Source: Henckelia pumila
Lineage: Eukaryota > Streptophyta > Magnoliopsida > Lamiales > Gesneriaceae
Reading direction: 5' to 3'
DNA length: 64,000 nucleotides
NCBI RefSeq assembly: GCF_033568475.1
Contig: NC_133123.1
Span: 159,417,753-159,481,752, forward strand
Each line of letters starts with the position of its first letter. Within the stretch, counting starts at the first letter, position 1. Shown here piece by piece: positions 63,929 to 64,000 of this stretch. The position numbers were made by a program, and so were the translations under genes. Below the pieces are notes generated by a model, which was not told the DNA's origin, did no database searches, and saw only the letters and a program-made list of their open reading frames with translations.

Positions 63929-64000
63929 CGTAATATAATACTGAAAAGGAAACAGACAATAATCAGTAATTTGTTTAATTAATTTACTAAGACATAAAAT
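63929..64000 (-). other. Copia copy C leader
   Basis: Non-coding sequence before the gag ATG (63926-63928); the primer site and 5' LTR are not reached. Confidence 0.5.

Larger units (their letters stand above)
58118..64000 (-). mobile_element. Third Copia retrotransposon (partial), copy C
   Basis: Minus-strand element with its 3' LTR at 58118-59999, polypurine tract at 60000-60010 and gag-pol at 60014-63928. The 5' LTR lies beyond the window. Nested in the Gypsy element that interrupts NLR5. Confidence 0.92.

Overview
The window looks like nuclear DNA of a flowering plant, most likely an asterid eudicot. Evidence: a cluster of coiled-coil NLR genes of the R1/late-blight-resistance-homologue type (Rx_N-like domain, NB-ARC, degenerate LRR) that is typical of asterids; plant-type Copia and Gypsy LTR retrotransposons primed by tRNA-iMet and tRNA-Asp; hAT, Helitron, SINE and MITE remnants; and long AT-rich intergenic DNA. 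Lamiales is my guess from overall resemblance and not something the sequence proves.

Left third (1-24,360): nested transposons with no host gene. A partial Sirevirus-like Copia copy (1-2967, copy A) abuts a Gypsy LTR fragment, then an Athila-type Gypsy remnant (tRNA-Asp primer site at 4858) with a collapsed interior. A 232-bp inverted repeat (6355-7198), a Gypsy LTR with three palindromes (7201-9275) and a decayed hAT transposase (9561-11412 plus 22615-23126) follow. The hAT is split by a complete, young 11.2-kb Sirevirus-like element (copy B, 11413-22614, minus strand). Copy B has 5-bp target duplications (TCACC), nearly identical LTRs, intact gag, pol and a third envelope-like ORF with its own TATA box. 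Its gag and pol lie in one frame separated by a single UAG, and pol has no ATG of its own.

Middle (24,360-45,200): the NLR array, all on the plus strand. It contains a decayed NLR upstream (24365-25560), NLR1 (26324), NLR2 (32839), NLR3 (37244), an orphaned NLR promoter carrying a SINE (40504-41110), and NLR4 (41656, one-base frameshift). Three intact copies and the relic of the fourth keep a phase-2 splice donor just before the stop of the long ORF and a matching acceptor about 90-440 bp downstream. This adds a short, hypervariable C-terminal exon. Behind NLR1 that exon is duplicated and resembles a calmodulin-binding IQ motif.

Right third (45,200-64,000): a hAT dimerisation-domain relic; a 5.4-kb non-autonomous Helitron (46148-51581) with clean A/T insertion, 3' hairpin and CTAG end; then NLR5 (52699-56214). 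NLR5 is a recent duplicate of NLR4 and is broken by a P-loop substitution, a Copia insertion/deletion and a Gypsy LTR element. That Gypsy element is itself interrupted by a third Copia (58118-window end) whose gag-pol frame has one internal UAG.

Biologically the window shows an NLR cluster growing by tandem duplication while being cut up by nested transposons. The intact NLRs would act as cytosolic immune receptors. The transposons supply the breaks, the promoter indels and probably some of the C-terminal diversity.
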